Source: Taudactylus pleione
Taxonomy: Eukaryota; Chordata; Amphibia; Anura; Myobatrachidae
DNA length: 64,000 nt
Direction of reading: 5' to 3'
Assembly (NCBI GenBank): GCA_031769625.1
Contig: JAUIMM010000566.1
Span: 2,671,001 to 2,735,000, forward strand
The notes beneath the pieces were generated by a model. The model was not told the origin of the DNA. It ran no database searches and worked only from the letters and a program-made list of their open reading frames with translations. Shown here piece after piece: positions 1 through 11,026 of the stretch. Numbering within the stretch: position 1 is the first letter of the stretch; the number at the start of each line of letters is the position of its first letter. Both the position numbers and the translations under genes were made by a program.

Positions 1-154
1 GTGAGGACTCTGCATGCTCACTGCGATCGCTTCCCAATCGCAGTGGCCGGTTCCCGCATGCGCACTGCGTCTTATACGCATGCGCAGATTGCAAACATCG
101 GATGGCTGCGTCCGAATGCAGCCTTGCAAACCAACCTGAATCAGGCCCTAAATT
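1..154. mobile_element. End of a GGGCCTGATTC-type MITE
   Basis: The segment ends in CTGAATCAGGCCC, the terminal motif shared by many small elements in this window. Inside it are CGCATGCGCA and GATCGCA-type short palindromes typical of the same group. The other end lies outside the window. The in-frame reading through it is not a gene. Confidence 0.6.
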
Positions 155-1257
155 TCCACTTTTTTTTGTTCTGTGCAGGTGGAGTGAGTTTAGTGTAACG
201 CAGTGCTAGTGCATGGTGTGCTGAGTTCACCAAGTCCAGATGCACCCTTGAGCGTGTTGTAGGTGAATGGATGATGCAGATACTGCCTAATACATACCCT
301 TTGTCCATACATCATGTCATCTGTGTCAAACCGCCTCAAGCAATCTGTTATAAAAGCAAAGGACAGAGAAAAACATTTTATTTATGTCCTGTTATCTGCC
401 AATTTATACAGTACTGTATGTGCAACGTAATATACTGTAAATAAAAATAAGTTTGTGAGTAGAAATAAAAAATCATTTTCAGTTCAATTTGTAAATAAAA
501 ACACTGTATAGCCTTTGTCGGCTGCGGGGCATACTATATTTTGACAAGCCCTTTCTATATTTATGACTTTTCTACCATTGATAAATTGATCTCAGTGAGC
601 GGTTGCTCAATGAAAGTTGGAGTTAGCCCCCTCCCCACCCCATCACTGTGACCAGCGTCACAGACAGGGCACAGCCTCTCCTCCAAACTGTTCCCTTCTG
701 TCAGCGCCTGGAGTTCACCTATGTGGCGCCGCGTAGGATGGGGGAGAGAGACATGGGGCATGAGAAAGGGGTTGGCAGAGAGAGACACTGTTTAGAGAGA
801 TGTGTGGGTTGGGAGAGAGACACTGTTAAGGTAGAGAGAGACAGACAGGGTTAAACAGGAGAAGGGGGAAGAAGGGAGAAATATGGGAAGTTGGGGAACA
901 GAGAGAGGAAACAAACTTTTTGGCAAAACAGCTAGTGACCCAGCGAGTTTAATACATCAGTGTCAATAATTCAACCATTCATAAAGGGTTTTAGAAGACC
1001 ATTACACCTAAAGTAATATATGCTGTGTGCAAATAGCTCCTAATATTATTTACAAACATATATTTATGTAGAAAAGTTTTAGAAGCTTATTAGAACAGGG
1101 GACATTTGAGATAAAGGGGGAAATGTACTAAAAGTTAACCGACGCTCATCGCCAGATTTACTAATCAGCAGTTTAATATTGCCCTCAATAATATTTTTAA
1201 TGGCAATGCGTTGGTCTGATTGCTCCCTGAATTTGTATGTAGTTTAGTGGTACCCTT
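155..1257. other. Intergenic or intronic DNA without a recognised gene
   Basis: Mostly AT-rich sequence. A purine-rich low-complexity block (GAGAGA and GGGAGA units) occupies about 735-905. No exon of the Slo gene or any other conserved coding segment was recognised on either strand. The part from 1110 to 1230 may be a MITE remnant. Confidence 0.5.
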
Positions 1258-1423
1258 TATTTCTACTTCAGGGTCCATAGGGTATCCACAGGATACCTTG
1301 GGGTATAGGCGATGGCGGCAGACATCCAGGCACCACAGAGTTAAATTTTCAGCCTCCCAGGATGCACTGGGGTCCCTCTCCTATACCCCGCCCCCGAGCC
1401 TCAGGCCACTCAGTTTTCGTAGG
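1258..1423 (+). repeat. Left inverted terminal repeat of DIRS copy A
   Basis: Begins with the motif CTACTTCAGGGTCCATAG and continues through GGATGCACTGGGGTCC to CCACTCAGTTTTCG. From about 1290 onward it is the reverse complement of 6752-6880. The outermost bases differ from the right repeat, and both versions are represented in the ICR. Confidence 0.85.
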
Positions 1424-2719
1424 TGCCTGGCCGGACCAGTCGCACCGTACAGAGGGGGGTCTTTTTAAGGCCCCTGAATATTTCTTCGCAGCTGTGGCTG
1501 CACAACTAGAGTGCTCCAGCATAGGACAGTCAGTATTGACGTCCATGCTGTCACTCCTACACCCCGCCGGTACCAGAACGCCGGTACCGATCCGGGGATG
1601 CTGGTAGGTAGCTGGGGTCACAGCTAGCGGTGATCCCCGGCTACCTGGACTGTGGCCGGATGCACGGGGAACAAGGTAAGCGGCGGGGTCCCACGGTGGG
1701 CACCCGCCGGTAACACAGTCCTGTTTGGTCCCCAGGCAGGGGGCTCCCTGGGGACCGGCTGCGCGTGGGGCCAGGTACTGATCCTGCGCCTTCCACTAGA
1801 CCACCAGGGACAGCGGGCCGCAGCATGTGCGGTACAGCGCGGCGTCCCAGGGGTTGATAGCACGCCAGGGGAGAACGCCTTCCCTGTCTCACAGCCGGCG
1901 TCTCCCCCGCTGCACAGTGCCATTCCACAGCGGTCTGAGCGGGCTGTGTCAGCGCTCCTCCCCCGGGCCCTGCCTTCTCTCTGCTCCTCGGTGGCCATTT
2001 TCTCACTACATGTGCTGGGGATGGCTAACGCTGCTGGAAGCTGATACAGATGCCATTGCGGTCCAGGTCCCCCGCATACCTCTCCTTCAATTAAGGTCAG
2101 TGTATGCAGCACTGTTTCCTACCAGGCTCTGGTCTGTGTAGTTGATCGCAGTGCCTGTAATGCAGGATGTTATCTGTGCATTGTATGTGACTTAAATGCT
2201 AGCGCTGTTTGCCTGTACTTTCATTTCTGACTGTCAGCCTTTTCCTATCCCTGTTCTTCTGCTACAGCCCTTGCGGTGCAGTGTCGCAGGGTGTTTATTA
2301 CCTCACAGTAAACGTGGTTTTTCTGTGTGGGAGGTCACATACGCTCCGTTCACACTCCTCATGTCGGAAAGTGAGCGAGGATATCCTCTTCTAGCTATAA
2401 TGTACTGATATCATGTGCAGTTAGCGGAGGGATATGTAGACGCTGAGGGTTTATGGAGGGCATGTTGTATTATATATCACGCCCCATTTCTGTCACTGTG
2501 CCTGTACAAAAAAGGGGACCGCCCTCGGCTGGCTAAGATGCTTACAGCCTTTGTGGGCAACGCCCCCTGCGTTTCCCCAAGGGGTTATCGCAGCCTGTGG
2601 TGGTCTCATCACATGCAGGGGTTCCTGGACAGTTGATGGTACCCCAGTGTATTCTGTTTTTCACCCCCCCAGGTCTCGCAGGAGCCTGTGTGGGTGAATT
2701 TATTGTCCAAATGGTATAG

Positions 2720-3715
2720 CACCTGATGGACGTTTTACAGGGGGAGTCACCATTTCGGCCTTCTAAACGGCCTTTCGGGTCTCAGACGGGTAAAGACATG
2801 ACGTCTGATGACGGTGACATTATTGACTTTTTCAGACACGAGCCCCTTAGTGCAAGGGAGGCGTAGTCTGGGTCTAAAGTCTATATACCTTGCCTTCCAC
2901 GGGCAGTCCATGCGACTTTGGTTATTACATATCCCCCGTGGCTAAATCCAAATATGCCTTCTTTAAGGATAAGGGTGTTGCCACTGTAGTTCCTCTATTT
3001 GGTCAGGTGGATCATTTAGAGGAGGCGTGGAAAATCCGGGTAAGCGGTTCCAGCCTCAAAAACGGTTGACCTTTTGCATACCCCTTTTGCGGATAATTAC
3101 ATTTCCGAATGGGAGTTACCTTTACGGGTAGATTCTCATGTTACACGCCTAGTGAGGAGTGCTATGTTGCCCATGCCCTCCAGGTCCTCTTTGAAGGAGG
3201 TTCCAGATTGCAAGGTGCAAATATATCTAAAATCCAATAATCCCTTGCTGGAGGGGCTTCCAGGCCGGCTATGGCCGTGTGCTGGGGGGCCAGAGCCATG
3301 GAACACTGAGTAGGTAACTGGATCTCTGCACACTGACTCTCCAGCAGAGCAGGTGGATAGTGGCAAATTCTCAGAGACTTTGCCACGTTCATAATGAGAC
3401 GGTCTTACATATAGCCTACTCCTTTCCAGAATCTCCTCGGCAGCAGTAGCGGCTTGCCGCTCCCTGTGGTTGCGCTCTTGGAAAGCGGACGCAGATTCCA
3501 TTTGGAATGCTTTGCCTTTTATGGGACAAGTCCTGTTTGGCCCTCGTCTGGACGCAATTGTGGCCCTGCAGGCAGCAGCTACGTCTGCGTGTCTGCCATC
3601 GGCTACAGTCCCATCAGGGTCTGGGACTTTGTCTTTTCGGCCCTGTGAGGCCAGGGTAAGTCTAAAATACAGCTTTCCAAGACAGTCAGTAGCCAGGAAA
3701 TCTGCTCAGCCATAA
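2720..3715 (+). pseudogene. DIRS copy A gag-like remnant
   Basis: This part lies between the 5' leader and the reverse transcriptase, where DIRS elements carry their structural (gag-like) gene. The text is split over several frames. A stretch near 3510-3660 reads like LPFMGQVLFGPRLDAIV, which matches in layout the LFGPDLDKIV stretch at the end of the gag region in DIRS copy B (about 49060). The family link comes from position and this shared motif; the function as a nucleic-acid-binding coat protein is known for DIRS gag generally and inferred here. Confidence 0.55.
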
Positions 3716-3751
3716 GAACAGGCTTGGAGTACAAGACATCCTACTCCCAAG

Positions 3752-5560
3752 TTGGACTATAAGCCTTCAGCCTCATGGGACGGGCCTCCTCTCGGGAGCC
3801 CCCAGAGTTGGAGGCCGGCTTCTCCAGTTCGTCCAGTGCTGGTGTCTGACCACCACGGACACTGGGATAAGAGAAGTATTTTCTTGAAGGTATGTCCTTT
3901 CCTCCCGGTAAAAGCCTCCCAGAAGGTTTTTCGTTACAGGTCTTCTGTCAAATCAGGACAAGGCCCTGTAATTTTTGAGGGTGTTACACTCTATGCTCCA
4001 GGCAGGAGTTATAGTACCTATTCCGTTGCCCCAAAGGGGAACGAGGTATTACTCCATCCTCTTTCTGGTACAGACACCCAATGGGTCTTACCAGGACATT
4101 CTCAACCTCGAATCCTTCAACAAATTCTTAAGGGTTCCTCGGTTCGGGAGGGGGACCCTGCATTCCATCATTCAATGGAGCCTGGGAATTTTGTGGTGTC
4201 GTTGGATATATTCAGGGTGACTACCTGAATATCCCTCTTTTCTTAGCACACCAGTGTTTTCCTCAGGTTTGCAGTGGTCGATAAGCATTTCCAGTTTCTG
4301 GCATTGCCCCTTGGTCTGGCCTCCGCGCCTCACGGTTTACCAGGGTCATGGTAGTTATGGCAGCCCACCTGCGGATGCAGGGGGTCCGCTTGTTACCCTA
4401 TCCGAGTGACCTCCTGTTGTTACCACGGTCTCCAGAGATACTTCAGTGCCATATGCAACGGACAATATCTGTGTTGCTATGTTAGGGCTGACTGATAAAC
4501 TGGAAATGGTCCTCTCTGATTCTTCACAGAGGATGCTCCATATCCCAACATCTGAGGATCTTTGTGATTGAGGGAAAGATCTCTGCATTACAGGCAAAGG
4601 TACGCAGTTGCCTGCAGAGTCGCCGAGTGTCTATTCACTTGGCAATGTGGTTCCTGGGTTCCAGGATGTCGCTGTTCGACATGGTGGAGAGTACCCAGCT
4701 TCACTCTAAAGAACTTGATCCTCTCCGGATGGGATGGGTTGCCCCATAGGATAAAGTCAATAGGCTTTCCCCGGAGGTTTGTCTCTCTCTGGCCTGGTGG
4801 CTGCAGAGAGCTCACCTAAACAAGGGGCACCCCCTTTGGGATTGCGGACAGGGTCCTTCTGACGACGGACGCCAGTATCTGTGGCTGGGAAGCATGACGG
4901 GTCCACACTTGTTCCAGGGCAGGTGGACACCAGTAGTTTTTGCACTTCCCATAAACATCTGAGAACTCTGAGCAGTATTCAGGGTTCTCCAGCATGCAGG
5001 ACAGGTCCTCCACGGAAATACCGTGCAGGTACAGTCTGACAACGCCATCATGATGGCTTATGTAAACCACCTAGGAGGTTCCCGAAGTCAGGCGACACTA
5101 ACAGTGGTGTCCCGAATCCTGGCTTGGGTGGAAGGCTATATCCCTGCCGTCATCGGCAGTGTTCATTCAGGAATCCTCAGATGGAAAGCAGGCTTTCTCA
5201 GCCGTCAAGACGTGCATTCAGGGAAATATCCTCTTTATCAGGAGGTGTTCAATCTTCTGGTGAACAAGTGGAGCCTTTCAGAGATGAGACTCTTCTGATA
5301 GACGTAGGTAGGTCCAGTGGACCTTCCAAGTTGTGTACCTCGTCCCTCAGTTATCCCTTCTTCCTCCAGTAATAGCAAGAAGGAGGCACGCTCCTGCTGA
5401 TAGCTCCAGCGTAGGCGAGATGGCACTATTACTCAGATCTTCAGAGCCTCTCAGTTAACACTCCGAAGCTGTTGCCTCTATGCCCGGACCTGTTGTCTCA
5501 GGATCCTGGCTGATACCCAGACCTGGGTTGTCTGTGGTGGAGACTGCCCTCTTAAGGTCT
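3752..5560 (+). pseudogene. DIRS copy A reverse transcriptase-RNase H remnant
   Basis: Segments in shifting frames show DIRS reverse transcriptase and RNase H. At 3975-4130 GTRYYSILFLVQTPNGS corresponds to the conserved fingers region. At 4345-4415 the palm segment AAHLRMQGVRLLPY is followed by PSD in place of LDD, so the usual YLDD active site reads YPSD (4399-4410) and one catalytic aspartate is gone. RNase H follows, with QSDNAIMMAYVNHLGG at about 5030 and FLSRQDVHSGKYPLYQEV at about 5195-5250. Copy B has the same order of motifs. Multiple stops and frameshifts make it a dead gene. Confidence 0.85.
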
Positions 5561-5699
5561 AGGAGTTTTTTCCAGCTCTATAGTTAACAGGGGCTCTGTC
5601 CATGCTAAGAGCTCGGACGTTTTTATCTGCAAGAATTTACCATTAGGTATGGTATACTTTCTTTCAGGTGTCACCATAGAGGCTAGGCTCCTCGGGTAT

Positions 5700-6475
5700 T
5701 CTGGATATCCAGAGGTTGGCTTTCCTACAGGTGGGCTTAGATAACGGTCTTCGCCTTGCTTACCTCAAGGTGCAGGTTTCTGCCCTGTTAGTATGGTTTC
5801 AGTGTAGGATTGCTACTCTTCCTGATGTCCGCACCTTTGTGCAGGGTGTACGTTATATTCAGCATCCCTTTGTTCCACCTGTGGCTCCTTGGGATTTGGC
5901 TGTGGTCCTTAGGGCTCTCTGAGGACCGCCATTTGATCCACTGGGCTCAGTGGATTTCAAATGGCTTACGGCTAGGACTGTATTCCTTCTGGCTCTTAAT
6001 TTGGCCAGTAGGATCTCAGAATGGGAGGCTCTGTCATGTAGACCTACCTTTTTCTCATCTTTCCTAGGAACAGGGCAGTGCTTGCCTTTACTTCCCCAGT
6101 CCTGTCTGCTGGTGAGGCCTATTTGACTGTGGTACGGGCGCTAAGAATTTAAGTTGACCGTACCAGTCCATTTAGGAAATCAGACTCTCGGTTTTGTCCT
6201 TTCTGGCTTCCATAAAAAGGCTTGGCCTGCCACTACGCTAACTTTGGCAGGATGGATTCACGGGTCTTCCTGTTCCATCCTCTACTAAAGCTCTTCCACT
6301 AGGTCTGTGGGTCCTTCGTGGACAGCTCGACGTGGCGCTTCAGCGGTGATTGGCAGCCACGTGGTCATCTGTCCATATTTTTGGTAAGGTATTATGCTTT
6401 TGATACCTTCGCCTCTCAGGATGCTTCCTTTCGGCGGCGGATTCTCCTTACAGCACAGGAGCGTCCCCACCCTTA
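5700..6475 (+). pseudogene. DIRS copy A tyrosine recombinase remnant
   Basis: This is the integrating enzyme of the element. The N-terminal core-binding part reads AYLKVQVSALLVWFQ and FVPPVAPWDLAVVLRAL (about 5759-5920), continuing after a frameshift with KWLTARTVFLLAL. The C-terminal end reads RYYAFDTFASQDASF, placing the expected nucleophilic tyrosine near 6390-6395, and closes with ILLTAQERPHP just before the ICR. The same blocks occur in copy B. Stops and frameshifts interrupt the middle, so no active enzyme is expected. Confidence 0.8.
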
Positions 6476-6495
6476 AAGGATACTGCTTTGGGACA

Positions 6496-6612
6496 TCCCC
6501 AAGGTATCCTGTGGATACCCTATGGACCCTGAAGTAGAAAATATGAGATATGGTAAGAACTTACCCTTGTTATCTCTATTTCTACGAAGTCCATAGGGTT
6601 CCACAGGACTCC
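6496..6612 (+). repeat. Internal complementary region (ICR) of DIRS copy A
   Basis: The first half (to about 6540) is the reverse complement of the left end at 1258-1302. The second half (about 6540-6612) is the reverse complement of the right end at 6873-6947. In DIRS replication this region is thought to template the joining of the two ends into a circle. Confidence 0.85.
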
Positions 6613-6751
6613 CGCCCTGTCACACCTGTACTGCAGATGGGCTTTGATCTGGTCACCGGTTTCTCCGTCTCCTTCTGGTGAGAATGTGATTCTTGTGTGT
6701 TCCAGACTGTCTTCTCTCTCTTTTTTGCTCCTGCTCCGGCCTATGGCTTGT

Positions 6752-6947
6752 TACGAAACTGAGTGGCCTGAGGCTCGGGGGCGGGGTATAGGAGAGGGAC
6801 CCCAGTGCATCCTGGGAGGCTGAAAATTTAACTGTGGTGCCTGGATGTCTGCCGCCATCGCCTATACCCCAAGGTATCATGTGGAACCCTATGGACTTCG
6901 TAGAAATAGAGATAACAAGGGTAAGTTCTTACCATATCTCATATTTT
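6752..6947 (-). repeat. Right inverted terminal repeat of DIRS copy A
   Basis: Starts with CGAAACTGAGTGGCCTGAGG and is the reverse complement of the left repeat, with the distinct outer end GACTTCGTAGAAATAGAG. The element ends near 6947, followed by AT-rich DNA. Confidence 0.85.
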
Positions 6948-7041
6948 ACCTTTACTTTTTTTATATATATTGATCTGCTCTAATCCCCAATGACTTTCCC
7001 AGACTGATCCTCACAGTTCCCCAACGAGATAATGGTTGGGT

Positions 7042-7112
7042 GCCAATCAGGAGTGGTGTCTCGTGCATCAGAGACCGGCAGCCAATCAGGAGCGGTGTCT
7101 CATGTGTCAGAG
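7042..7112 (+). repeat. Two-copy tandem repeat
   Basis: The 32-base unit starting GCCAATCAGGAG occurs at 7042-7073 and again at 7081-7112 with a few substitutions. No function is evident. Confidence 0.7.
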
Positions 7113-7277
7113 TGGCTCAGTGTTTTGTAAATTTGCTTTTTGCAGAATTTATAGTCTAGGAATAGAACTGTAACAATGATGGTCAATTTGTTCTGCTTTA
7201 TGGTGCAATTGTTCAAATTGTTGTTATAAAGACAAATTGCACTGGTGACACGTGCAAAAAATATGCTGCCAAATACA

Positions 7278-7770
7278 GAGGGTCTGATTCAGACCCGCTT
7301 GCGAGTGCTGAGCGCTCGCAAGCGGGTCGATGTTGGCCCAGTGCACATGCGTGAGACCCGGATTAGCGACGGGCAAACCGTCACTCCGGGTCTCGTACCA
7401 AAGGGGGCGTGCTGTCGATGTTGAGTGATAGCACGCCCCCTTTGGTGGGCGTGCCGGGGGCGTGGCTGCCCAGACGGAGGCGTTCCCATGGGAACGCCTA
7501 CCGTCTGGGGCCGGCCCCACTGACATCACAAGTGATGTCAGTGGGAGTGCTTTCGGCTCTGATAGAGCCAAAAGCACTCTAGGGCTTGCGGCAACGAGAC
7601 CCTACCACAAGGATCTCGTCGCAAGCCCGATGGTCACAATGGTCTTGACCATCACGACCATCTTCCTGGCCGCTCGCTATAGCTGTGGGTGGTCACCCAC
7701 AGCTATACGAGCGGCCAGGAGGCCGCTCTAAAAATCGGGAAGGCCGGCCCTGATTCAGAGCGAGCGCGGA
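7278..7770 (+). mobile_element. Multi-hairpin MITE, copy 1 (right end truncated)
   Basis: The element is a chain of nine near-perfect hairpins with almost no sequence between some of them: 7293-7327, 7353-7394, 7397-7446, 7471-7507, 7516-7545, 7546-7578, 7582-7628, 7629-7662 and 7665-7719. It starts with GGGTCTGATTCAGACCC. The right end stops after GGCCCTGATTCAGAG and lacks the closing half of the terminal hairpin found in copy 2. It has no coding capacity; open frames through it on both strands are by-products of the palindromes. Confidence 0.85.
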
Positions 7771-7992
7771 GAATACATTTTGTAATAGTTAAATTGCAAG
7801 ATGTATTGAAACTACACTCATTGATTTATAGTATTTTGCCTTTTGCTTGCTGATTTAGGGCCCTATTTCTCAATATTATTTTTACAAAACAAATGTGAAA
7901 AAGGGTGTTTTCACACCCGTTTCACATTATTTTAGTATCACATAAATTTATTAAAGGGCAATTAGAGTAGTTTTCATGAAATACCACTCTAT

Positions 7993-8530
7993 GGACCTGA
8001 TTCAGACCCACTCGCGAGCGGCTGTCCGCTCGCAAGTGGGTCGATGTTATGCACTGAGCATGCGCACGACGGAGGGAGCTCCGACGTGCGCATGCGCCAG
8101 ACGCGACGAGCGAAGGAAAGTCCTTCGCTCGTTGTGTCCGATCAAAGGGGGCGTGCTGTCAATGTTGATTGACAGCATGCCCCCTTTGGTGGGCGTGCCT
8201 CCCTGACGGGGGCGTTTCCACGGGAACGCCTCCCGTCAGAAGCCGGCCCACTGACATCACTAGTGATGTCAGTGGGAGTGATTTTGGCTCTGATAGAGCC
8301 AAAATCACTCCGGAGCTTGCGGTTGAAAACCTCAACCGCAGGCTCCGGCTCGCAATTTCGATGGTCGCGATGGTCTCGACCATCGCGGCCATCAAAAAGC
8401 ACGCTCGTATAGCCTGTGGGTGGTGACCCACAGCTATACGAGCGTCCAGGAGGACGCTCCATGAAAATGGAGCCCGGCCCTCATTCAGAGCGTGCGCTCT
8501 GCTCAGAGCGTACGGCTCTGAATGAGGGCC
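7993..8530 (+). mobile_element. Multi-hairpin MITE, copy 2 (complete)
   Basis: Same family and orientation as 7278-7770. Consecutive hairpins include about 8008-8042, 8057-8096, 8104-8131, 8142-8190, 8203-8237, 8246-8275, 8276-8309, 8312-8345, 8359-8392 and 8402-8444, closed by a terminal hairpin 8476-8530 ending GGCTCTGAATGAGGGCC. The bases TAT flank both sides and may be a target-site duplication. The inserted element splits the host repeat cleanly. Confidence 0.85.
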
Positions 8531-9412
8531 TATGCCCTTTAATTTGCATATTTTTAGTAAGCAGATCGCATGTCCCATACTAGTAATGGTAAATGTGATC
8601 TGCCTGAGATTTACTAAAAATGAATAGTAAAAAAATACTGGGGAAAGCCCTGTGATAATAACGCCACCTGGAGATGGCATTAACAGGCGTTTCCCAGGTG
8701 CCCCGACTCCTGCTCCGCTCTGACAGGCAAAGCCGAGAGCCAGCCCCATTGATCAGCTTTGTGGGTGTAAATAAACCACAAGCTGATCACTATATATATA
8801 TATATATAAAACAACAACACTTGCACCAGGACCGGCAATCGGTGACCTCCTCTGACCGACGGATCAGCTGATGACTGCTTTCAGCTAAGAAGCAGTAAAG
8901 TGCTGGCCGGCACTTTCTTGCATCTCAGCTGACTGCAGCATCAGCTGGTCCTCCGGTCATAGATGGTCACCGCTCAGTGCCCGGTGCAGGTAAGTGTGAT
9001 CTTGTTTTTCTTTTTACACCCGGGGCAGGGGACCAAGGCAGCAGCCACAGGGGTAGGGCAGATGGAGAGAGGTCAGCAGCGGAGGGGGGGGGTCAGCAGC
9101 GGCAAGCGGGCAGCGGTGGTGGAGGGGGGTCAGCAGTGGCAAGCGGGCAGTGTCGGTAGGGGGTGAGGGACAGTGGAAATGTTTAGCCGGGCAGCAGAAG
9201 TGGGGCCAGGGCAGAGGAGGAAGCAGGGTTGGCGGCAGGTTGAGGGGGGAGTAATGACAGTTGGTGTCAGCAAAGCTGGGCAGCAGCAGGGGGTCCAGGG
9301 CTCAACGGGAGCCAGGGAGTGGGGCTGCAGAACCAGAGAGCCAGGGAAGACAGGCAGCAGCAGGGGGCGCATATGCAGACACGTTCTACCTGTATTTTTT
9401 CCAAAGAAAACA

Positions 9413-9598
9413 GGGGTCTATTTACTAAGCAGTGTTAGGAGACAGAGTGAAAAGTGGTAAGTGATAAGGTGCCAGCCAATCAGCTCCTAACTTCCATCTC
9501 ACAGGCTGTGTTTGAAAAATGACAGTTGGGAGCTGATTGGCTGGCACCTTATCACTTTTCACTCTGTCTCCTAACACTGCTTAGTAAATAGACCCCAC
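9413..9598. mobile_element. Palindromic MITE (GGGGTCTATTTACTAAGC family)
   Basis: The left arm starts GGGGTCTATTTACTAAGC and the right arm ends in its complement GCTTAGTAAATAGACCCC. The arms run nearly to the centre, so the transcript would fold as one long hairpin. A second copy is at 27979-28156. Confidence 0.9.
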
Positions 9599-9944
9599 AG
9601 TCAGAAGTGTGCCAAAGGGATTCACATGGACAGAGCTTTATCGCATGTTCTGTCCCAGCAAGGGATTTTTTTATACATTCCTGTGATATTTTCTAAATTT
9701 GCAATGCGAATTTCGGGAAAAATATCACACTACAACTGCATTTGACATGTGGATTGTAATAAATAGGGGCCATAGGGAAGATCCGCTATTGTCACTCACC
9801 CTCTCAGCTGTGTTGCAGTGAATCCCGTACTCATTATCAGACTTGTATTGCAGAATCCACTACTGTACACTATACAGCGCAAAAAATGTTAAAACATAAA
9901 TTATTTTATATGGACAAAACATACTTAAGCACTCACAGAAATCA

Positions 9945-10318
9945 GGCTTGCCGACTTTCTGGCTACCCCTTCCGGGAGGGAGCAGCCAGATCAGCATGAC
10001 GGGGGTGTGGCCAGCATGAGGAGGCGGACTACGAGTATTTGTGGGTGGGGGGCGGGGCCACGTGATCGCATCATTTTAGCCCCGCTACACAATGTCGATA
10101 TTACAGGCATTGAGAAGCAGGGGGCGGGGCCAAAATGACGCGATCCAGCGTGATTCGTGTCACCGCCCCCCACGCTGAGGGCCTGTCAAAGGTAATTGTG
10201 GGGGGGGATAGGAGGGGTGTGTGGCAGCTGGGAGGATGCCTGCCTTCCCGGGAGGTCGGGAGCGGCACTCGATTTTCGGGAGTCTCCCGACCAAATCAGG
10301 GGGGTAGGCAAGTATGAC
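9945..10318. mobile_element. GC-rich MITE with GGCGGGGCC units
   Basis: Opens with CTTGCCGACTTTCTGGC and closes with GGGGGGTAGGCAAGTATG. It contains GGGGCGGGGCCA near 10050 and 10120 and CTCCCGGGA-type palindromes. A diverged relative is at 61140-61475. No coding potential. Confidence 0.5.
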
Positions 10319-10950
10319 AGAAATACAAAAAAAGATTGCAGCTGCTTTAGGAGTTAATCACCTCTTGAGGGTATATTTACAAAACTGTGGGTTTTTAGAA
10401 GCAGAGTTGTTGCCCATAGCAACCAAACAGATTCTAGCTATTATCTTGTAGAAGGTGCTAGATAAATGATAAGTAGAAGCTGATTGAAAACTGAAAGGGA
10501 AAAAAAAGAATATATGTCTATTCCATGCTCTTTGCTAGCTCTTACAATTCTAATTTCAAATACATTCAGTATAGTATGTTTTGTACAGAAGGCAGGGATA
10601 GTCAGCAGAGGTTCAGTAACGCAGTCTTGCACTACTGTACAGTACTGTCATACAGGAGCTCAGTGCCCTCTGCTGGCTGAACATGAATCATTACACTAGT
10701 AATTGTTAAATAGTCAGGGAGATTATGGATCTAATTGCAGTAAAATGCCTTGGTTCTGTGTCTAATCTCAGGAAAGTGTAATATAGTTTAATAAGGCAGA
10801 AAATCCTTTCAGTCGCAAGTGTAATATTATTCCTCCTCTATGTACAATAGCAAATAATCTTCCACATAAATCGCTGTGTAATGTACGTGCAGTGATAGTA
10901 TGACTGCAGAGACAGATATAGAGTTTGATCTATCTCTCTCTTCCTGACAG
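10319..10950. other. Sequence upstream of the S5 exon
   Basis: Holds a small repeat with GTTGCCCATAGCAACCAA at 10410, which is common in amphibian DNA, and otherwise unique-looking AT-rich sequence. I looked for the preceding Slo exon (S4) and did not find it here. A pyrimidine-rich tract at 10930-10950 is the splice acceptor for the next exon. Confidence 0.5.
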
Positions 10951-11026
10951 CACTGCCATCAAACTCTCCAACCTCCTCGCTGTCTCCTTCAGCTGCTGGC
11001 TGACATCCGCAGGATTTATTCACCTG
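10951..11026 (+). CDS. KCNU1: KCNU1-like (Slo3) channel, S5 exon
   Basis: This 76-base exon encodes the fifth membrane segment of a Slo-type voltage-gated K+ channel in the plasma membrane; Slo3 is the sperm alkalinisation-activated channel in mammals. It follows a pyrimidine-rich acceptor ending in CAG and is followed by the donor GTAAAT. It enters in phase 2 (one base completes a codon) and leaves in phase 0. The 25 whole codons read TAIKLSNLLAVSFSCWL then TSAGFIHL, closely paralleling the Slo1/Slo3 segment SIKLVNLLSIF with GFIHL at the end. The divergence from Slo1, which is almost invariant in vertebrates, favours Slo3. The S1-S4 exons must lie upstream of the window. Confidence 0.88.

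Larger units (their letters stand above)
1258..6947 (+). mobile_element. DIRS-type retrotransposon, copy A (degenerate)
   Basis: A complete but decayed DIRS element, the class that integrates with a tyrosine recombinase instead of an integrase. In order it shows a left terminal repeat, a gag-like region, reverse transcriptase and RNase H, tyrosine recombinase, an internal complementary region (ICR), and a right terminal repeat inverted relative to the left. The ICR at 6496-6612 carries the complements of both outer ends side by side, which is diagnostic of DIRS elements. All reading frames are broken by stops and frameshifts and the RT catalytic motif is lost, so this copy cannot move by itself. 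It is upstream of the first Slo exon found. Confidence 0.9.
7857..9780 (+). mobile_element. Long non-coding MITE-like element with nested insertions
   Basis: Starts at GGGCCCTATTTCTCA and appears to end near AATAAATAGGGGCC at 9765-9775. Recognisable pieces are a small palindrome with GTGTTTTCACACCC near 7910, GCAGATCGCATGTCCCAT near 8560, and a GC-rich GCAGCAG/GGGGTCAGCAG low-complexity core at 9050-9370. A diverged copy of the same type lies inverted at 58579-59660. It is interrupted by a multi-hairpin MITE (7993-8530) and a palindromic MITE (9413-9598). No protein homology is visible. Confidence 0.5.

Noticed and set aside
1624..2112. Minus-strand open frame of 162 codons
   Set aside because: It lies in the GC-rich leader of DIRS copy A and is antisense to it; no homology.
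7278..8530. CRISPR-like repeat array
   Set aside because: The hairpins differ in sequence and are not direct repeats with unique spacers; this is a eukaryotic MITE.
8159..8749. Minus-strand open frame of 196 codons
   Set aside because: It runs through a multi-hairpin MITE; palindromes keep both strands open. No homology.
1..10950. Possible S4 or earlier Slo exons
   Set aside because: No sequence resembling the FLRALRL voltage-sensor region was found on the + strand; most of this region is transposable elements.
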